A DNA stretch of 34,400 nt from Spirochaetota bacterium (GTDB lineage Bacteria > Spirochaetota > UBA4802 > UBA5550): NCBI GenBank assembly GCA_022709405.1, contig JAKLIV010000022.1:1-34400 (forward strand), in the 5' to 3' direction. The notes under the pieces were generated by a model, which was given only the letters and a program-made list of their open reading frames with translations, made no database searches and had not been told where the DNA came from. The position numbers and the translations under genes were made by a program. Of the stretch, positions 31,217 to 34,400 are shown piece after piece. The stretch's first letter is position 1; each line of letters starts with the position of its first letter.

Positions 31217-33046
31217 ATGAATTTCATGTCAGATAAAAAAGTATGGCTGTATGTGTCCGCCGCCGCGGTTCTCATTCTCCTGGCATACACATTCTGGAAG
31301 AGAACCCCGCCCGGCATTTACTGGGAAGACAACTCCAGACAGACACATGCGGTATCATATGGCGAAACACTGACCCGGAGCGCCAACAAGCAGATCAGGA
31401 CCGCAAAAAGGCTGAGACTCAAGGGCAGGCTCAACTCACGAGTGCTCGAAAAAAAGAAAACTATAAAGGTCATGTTTCAATTTTCGGGATTGTCGCTGTC
31501 TCTCGACGGAGCGAATTACACGGACCTCGACCGAATATACGCATCGCCCTTTATCGTCGAGTTCGCCAGAAACGGCGCGGTCAAGAAGGTCCATTTCCCT
31601 TCAGATATCGCTCCCGACGACGAAAAAGACATCGCGGCCATAATACGTCAGATGCAATTCGTGATAAAAAAAAGCATAACATCCGCCTGGCATACAAGGG
31701 AAAACGATTCCGCCGGCTCGTATGAAGCCGAATACCTCTACGACAAGATCTCCCTGAAAAAAAGAAAAACCGGCTATGCCGAAATAACCGACAGGGAAGG
31801 CCATGCCAACGGCGAAATAACCGCTGCGGTGAGGGAATCCCGCGCCGAGATATTCTACGGAAAGCCTTTCACCTGGCTCAGGAGGTCGAGCGGCAGGGAA
31901 AAGGTGACCTTTTTTTACTCTGAAGATTCATATGTCACATCATCGGTGACGTTCAGCGCAAAAAAAGCAAAATTCAGGCCCGGTGAAAAATTGGCGATAT
32001 GGAAAGAAGCGGGATCGTTCAAGAAAATTCTCGCCGACTGGAGATCGAAGCCCAAAAACAGGCATTCGTTCGCGGATATGCTGAAGCTGGCGGAGCTGAG
32101 AAAAGCCTATGGAACCGTGTCGTTCAACTCAGTGGCGGAACCAATGCTCTTGAAGAATTCCGGTGAAGAAACCGAAAAGGGAATCGCCGGGTATCTGGCC
32201 CTTTTCCCCGAAGATTCGATGAAGCTTGCCGGGCTGGTCGCCTCAGGCCGGCTCACCTCCGGGCAGAACTCCACGGCGATCAACTCCCTCGCGCGGGTCG
32301 GACACGCTGAAGCGCAGGGCGCCCTCGTGAGGATCATGAACGATGCAGCGCGCGCCGAAAGGGTGAGGATTCTTTCAGCCGGGGCGATCGCTACCCTCGC
32401 ACAACCGGTCCCGGCCACGATCGAAGGACTCTGGAACGCATACCATAAACGCGCTCCGGAAAACCAGAGCGGCCTGAATGTCGCCGGCAGCGCCGTTTTG
32501 ACGCTCGGAGCCCTGTCAAGAAACATGGCCCGGAGCTACCGCGAAGACCTTCAAAACACGGCGGAGGACATCAGGGAAAAAATCATATCCGAATTGTCGA
32601 ACGAAGGCCCCATGACGCCGGCCCTGATTTCTGCAGCCGGAGAAACGGGCCATGATGACGCGATCGACGCGATCGAGGACGAACTTGACTCCGACAATCC
32701 GCGCTACAGGTCGGCCGCAATAGCGTCGATCAAGGATTTCGAGGACCCCGATGTGAACGGCATCCTGATCAAACGGCTCAGAAAAGAGGACAACCCGGGC
32801 GTAAGGGCCGCACTGGTTGGGGCCCTGGCGGGCAGAAAGGCGGATGAAGGTTCAGTATCAAAATTAATCAGCATTGCCGCCGAAGAAAAAAGCGCCCAGA
32901 CAAGGGAAAAAATGTATCTCTATATCATCAGAAACATCGACCTCGCGGACGCGCGGAAAAAACTACCCGAACTCCTGAAAACAGAAACATCTCCGGTGAA
33001 CAGGAAATTACTGCTCAACGCGATCCAGGGCGGCAAGAAAAGATAG
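31217..33046 (+). CDS. Membrane-anchored protein with lipid-transfer-like N-domain and HEAT repeats
   Basis: This 609-residue protein has a signal anchor (residues 8-26, VWLYVSAAAVLILLAYTFW) and a large periplasmic part. Residues about 35-220 are beta-rich. FIVEFARNGAVKKVHFPSDI (112-131) followed by a helix with IAAIIRQMQFVI, then WHTRENDSAGSYEAEYLY (158-175), follow the order seen in the N-terminal barrel of vitellogenin/MTP-type large lipid-transfer proteins. Residues about 334-605 are helical HEAT repeats (PRYRSAAIASIKDFEDPD, NPGVRAALVGALAGRKADEG), matching the helical domain that follows the barrel in that superfamily. The resemblance is by pattern and is not proven. A frame open further upstream (from 30986) lies over the previous gene and is not used. 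ATG at 31217 and 31226 are both possible. Confidence 0.85.
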   Translation: MNFMSDKKVWLYVSAAAVLILLAYTFWKRTPPGIYWEDNSRQTHAVSYGETLTRSANKQIRTAKRLRLKGRLNSRVLEKKKTIKVMFQFSGLSLSLDGANYTDLDRIYASPFIVEFARNGAVKKVHFPSDIAPDDEKDIAAIIRQMQFVIKKSITSAWHTRENDSAGSYEAEYLYDKISLKKRKTGYAEITDREGHANGEITAAVRESRAEIFYGKPFTWLRRSSGREKVTFFYSEDSYVTSSVTFSAKKAKFRPGEKLAIWKEAGSFKKILADWRSKPKNRHSFADMLKLAELRKAYGTVSFNSVAEPMLLKNSGEETEKGIAGYLALFPEDSMKLAGLVASGRLTSGQNSTAINSLARVGHAEAQGALVRIMNDAARAERVRILSAGAIATLAQPVPATIEGLWNAYHKRAPENQSGLNVAGSAVLTLGALSRNMARSYREDLQNTAEDIREKIISELSNEGPMTPALISAAGETGHDDAIDAIEDELDSDNPRYRSAAIASIKDFEDPDVNGILIKRLRKEDNPGVRAALVGALAGRKADEGSVSKLISIAAEEKSAQTREKMYLYIIRNIDLADARKKLPELLKTETSPVNRKLLLNAIQGGKKR

Positions 33047-33069
33047 GCACGGAGTGGCGGACAATCATT

Positions 33070-33136
33070 CAAACCCCCACCGACTTCGCTTCGCTCAGTC
33101 ACCTCCCCCTTGCTAAGGGGGAGGACGGGAGGGGGT
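33070..33136. repeat. 66-bp dispersed element, copy 2 (inverted)
   Basis: This is the reverse complement of the element at 25770-25835 with few changes. The stem CCTCCCCCTT GCT AAGGGGGAGG is at 33102-33124. It lies between the convergent HEAT-protein and mtnA genes, whose stop codons are 101 bases apart. Confidence 0.85.
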
Positions 33137-33147
33137 CAATAAACTCC

Positions 33148-34182
33148 CTACTTCAGCCCCTGGAGAAAACCGGTAATCCCCCTGCCGCAGGGATTTTCGA
33201 TCACTCCCTTTTCGGTTATGATCGCGGATATATTGCGAGCCGGGGTAACGTCGAAAGAAGGATTGCGTATGAAAACCCCTTCAGGCACGATCTGCCTCTC
33301 GCCGATATAAGCCACCTCGTCGACGCTCCTCTCTTCGATGGGGATTTCGTTCCCGGTCGCGACTCCGGGGTCGAGTGTGGAGACCGGCGCCGCCACGTAA
33401 AACGGGATACCGTGCTCCCTGGCCAGCACCGAATGTCCGTAAGTGCCGATCTTGTTCGCCGCGTCGCCGTTGGCCGCAATCCTGTCGGCGCCGACGATCA
33501 CCTTTTGAATCGCACCCCGGCTCATAAAGTGGCCCGACATGCCGTCGGTGATTACCGTCACGGGGATACCCTCCTTCATCAGCTCCCATGCCGTGAGCCG
33601 CGCGCCCTGGAGATAGGGCCTGGTTTCGCACGCGAAGACCTGTATCTTTTTGCCCTGCTCGACCGCGGCCCGTATCACTCCGAGCGCGGTCCCGTAACCC
33701 GCGGTCGCGAGCGCGCCCGCGTTGCAGTGGGTCATGACCGTGTCTCCGTCCTTGATGTAGGCGCTCCCGAGACGCCCGATTTCCCTGTTGGCGGCAATGT
33801 CCTCTTCGTAGATTCGCAGCGCCTCGGCCTTCAGTTTTTCCCTCGCCGAGTTTTTGTCGGATGCGGACTCGAGGACCGCCTTCATCCTGTTAATGGCCCA
33901 GAAAAGGTTCACCGCGGTCGGTCGTGCGGCCGCGAAAAGCCCGATCGCGTCGTTCATTCTCTCCCTGAATTTCTCCGGCTTGGCGTCGTCGAAGTTAAGC
34001 GACGCGAGCGCGATTCCCATTGCGGCGGCAACACCGATCGCCGGAGCGCCCCGTATTTCCATGTCCTTTATCGAATTCACCACGCCGGAATAATGGCGGT
34101 AGGTGCTGTATGTTTCCCTGACCGGCAGACGCCTCTGGTCGAGTATGACGACCGCGTCGCCCTCCCACTTGATCGTGAACAT
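33148..34182 (-). CDS. mtnA: Methylthioribose-1-phosphate isomerase
   Basis: MtnA converts 5-methylthioribose-1-phosphate to methylthioribulose-1-phosphate in the methionine salvage pathway. At 344 residues it has the family length. [20 protein letters not shown] is the N-terminal family signature. [19 protein letters not shown] carries the catalytic Cys153 (B. subtilis Cys160), and [20 protein letters not shown] carries the catalytic Asp233 (Asp240). [16 protein letters not shown] is also diagnostic and separates it from eIF2B-like relatives. GGGGAG lies 4 bases before ATG. It starts 9 bases after the RsbW-like gene on the same strand, so they are co-transcribed. No other salvage gene is visible in the window. 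Confidence 0.97.
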   Translation of the reverse strand: MFTIKWEGDAVVILDQRRLPVRETYSTYRHYSGVVNSIKDMEIRGAPAIGVAAAMGIALASLNFDDAKPEKFRERMNDAIGLFAAARPTAVNLFWAINRMKAVLESASDKNSAREKLKAEALRIYEEDIAANREIGRLGSAYIKDGDTVMTHCNAGALATAGYGTALGVIRAAVEQGKKIQVFACETRPYLQGARLTAWELMKEGIPVTVITDGMSGHFMSRGAIQKVIVGADRIAANGDAANKIGTYGHSVLAREHGIPFYVAAPVSTLDPGVATGNEIPIEERSVDEVAYIGERQIVPEGVFIRNPSFDVTPARNISAIITEKGVIENPCGRGITGFLQGLK

Positions 34183-34191
34183 TTTCTCCCC

Positions 34192-34400
34192 CTAGTGAGC
34201 CTCGTTGTGTTCAGTCCTGTATTTTTTCATGCGGATGCGGTTGCCCATTTCGTTCCAGTCGACCTCGTCCATATGGATGCGGATGATCAGAAGCCCCCTT
34301 CCGCTGTTCTTGAAAAAATTCTCGGGGTCCCTCGGATCCGGGAGCGACCCGAAATCGAAGCCGGGGCCCTGGTCCTCGACGACGTATTCGACGCTGTCCC
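34192..34400 (-). CDS. RsbW-like anti-sigma/ATP-binding protein, 5' end missing
   Basis: Only the last 68 residues are inside the window. EDQGPGFDFGSLPDPRDP followed by NSGRGLLIIRIHMDEVDW and GNRIRMKKY match the C-terminal half of RsbW/SpoIIAB-type HATPase_c proteins: the G1 box DxGxGFD, the G2 box GRGLxLI and the MDEV strand. These are anti-sigma factors or partner-switching kinases. The target sigma factor or anti-anti-sigma partner is not visible. It sits 9 bases before mtnA, an odd functional pair, probably one transcript. Confidence 0.85.
   Translation of the reverse strand, partial: DSVEYVVEDQGPGFDFGSLPDPRDPENFFKNSGRGLLIIRIHMDEVDWNEMGNRIRMKKYRTEHNEAH

Noticed and set aside
1..34400. 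tRNA or rRNA genes, complete transposases or integrases
   Set aside because: I looked on both strands and saw no cloverleaf, rRNA segment or full mobile-element enzyme gene.

Overview
The window looks like chromosomal DNA from a double-membrane, flagellated bacterium, most likely a spirochaete. The flagellar hook protein at the left edge carries a Lys and Cys 13 residues apart, with Asn after the Cys, matching the pair I recall forming the lysinoalanine cross-link in Treponema hook protein. Outer-membrane barrels, lipoproteins with relaxed lipoboxes and a FadL-type channel fit a diderm. Most genes are GC-rich with GC-rich third positions. The exceptions are AT-rich accessory patches near 10.7-14.1 kb and 21.5-23.5 kb. 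The phylum is inferred, not proven.

Left part (1-10.7 kb), mostly core genes: the end of flgE, a small DUF2892 membrane protein, trpS, an RluD-type pseudouridine synthase, a small membrane protein, a B12-binding radical SAM enzyme with a promoter and palindrome in front, NADP isocitrate dehydrogenase, a GAF/HD-GYP signalling protein and an unrecognised 281-aa protein. Several neighbours converge on hairpins.

Accessory island (about 10.75-14.3 kb): an ORF6N-domain gene broken by a stop codon; an mqsRA toxin-antitoxin locus whose toxin carries a stop and a frameshift while the antitoxin is open; and an intact higBA pair. The two toxin-antitoxin loci are separated and flanked by three direct copies of a roughly 225-bp structured repeat plus smaller satellite repeats. 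The layout resembles an integron-type cassette cluster without an integrase. A group of hairpins closes the island.

Surface operon (14.3-21.6 kb, minus strand): an 1855-aa acidic lipoprotein followed by a FadL/OmpP1-type channel, with a perfect terminator after the channel. A perfect 24-bp palindrome sits at the predicted start of transcription, like a TetR-type operator. This pair is the best candidate for an undescribed two-part surface system. Next come an overlapping pair (an Lgt-like membrane enzyme with altered signature residues and a CPBP protease), an alpha/beta-hydrolase-like protein, an unrecognised Cys-rich protein and a Nudix hydrolase.

Right part (25.8-34.4 kb): MarC overlaps a Cache-like lipoprotein. 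A tight plus-strand operon follows: yqeY, three small outer-membrane barrels, a prepilin peptidase, an unknown exported protein and a 609-aa membrane-anchored protein. That last protein has a beta-rich N-terminal half resembling the N-domain of vitellogenin-type lipid-transfer proteins and a HEAT-repeat half. On the minus strand mtnA follows an RsbW-like ATPase domain cut by the window edge. Two copies of one 66-bp element, in opposite orientation, each fill a gap between convergent genes.
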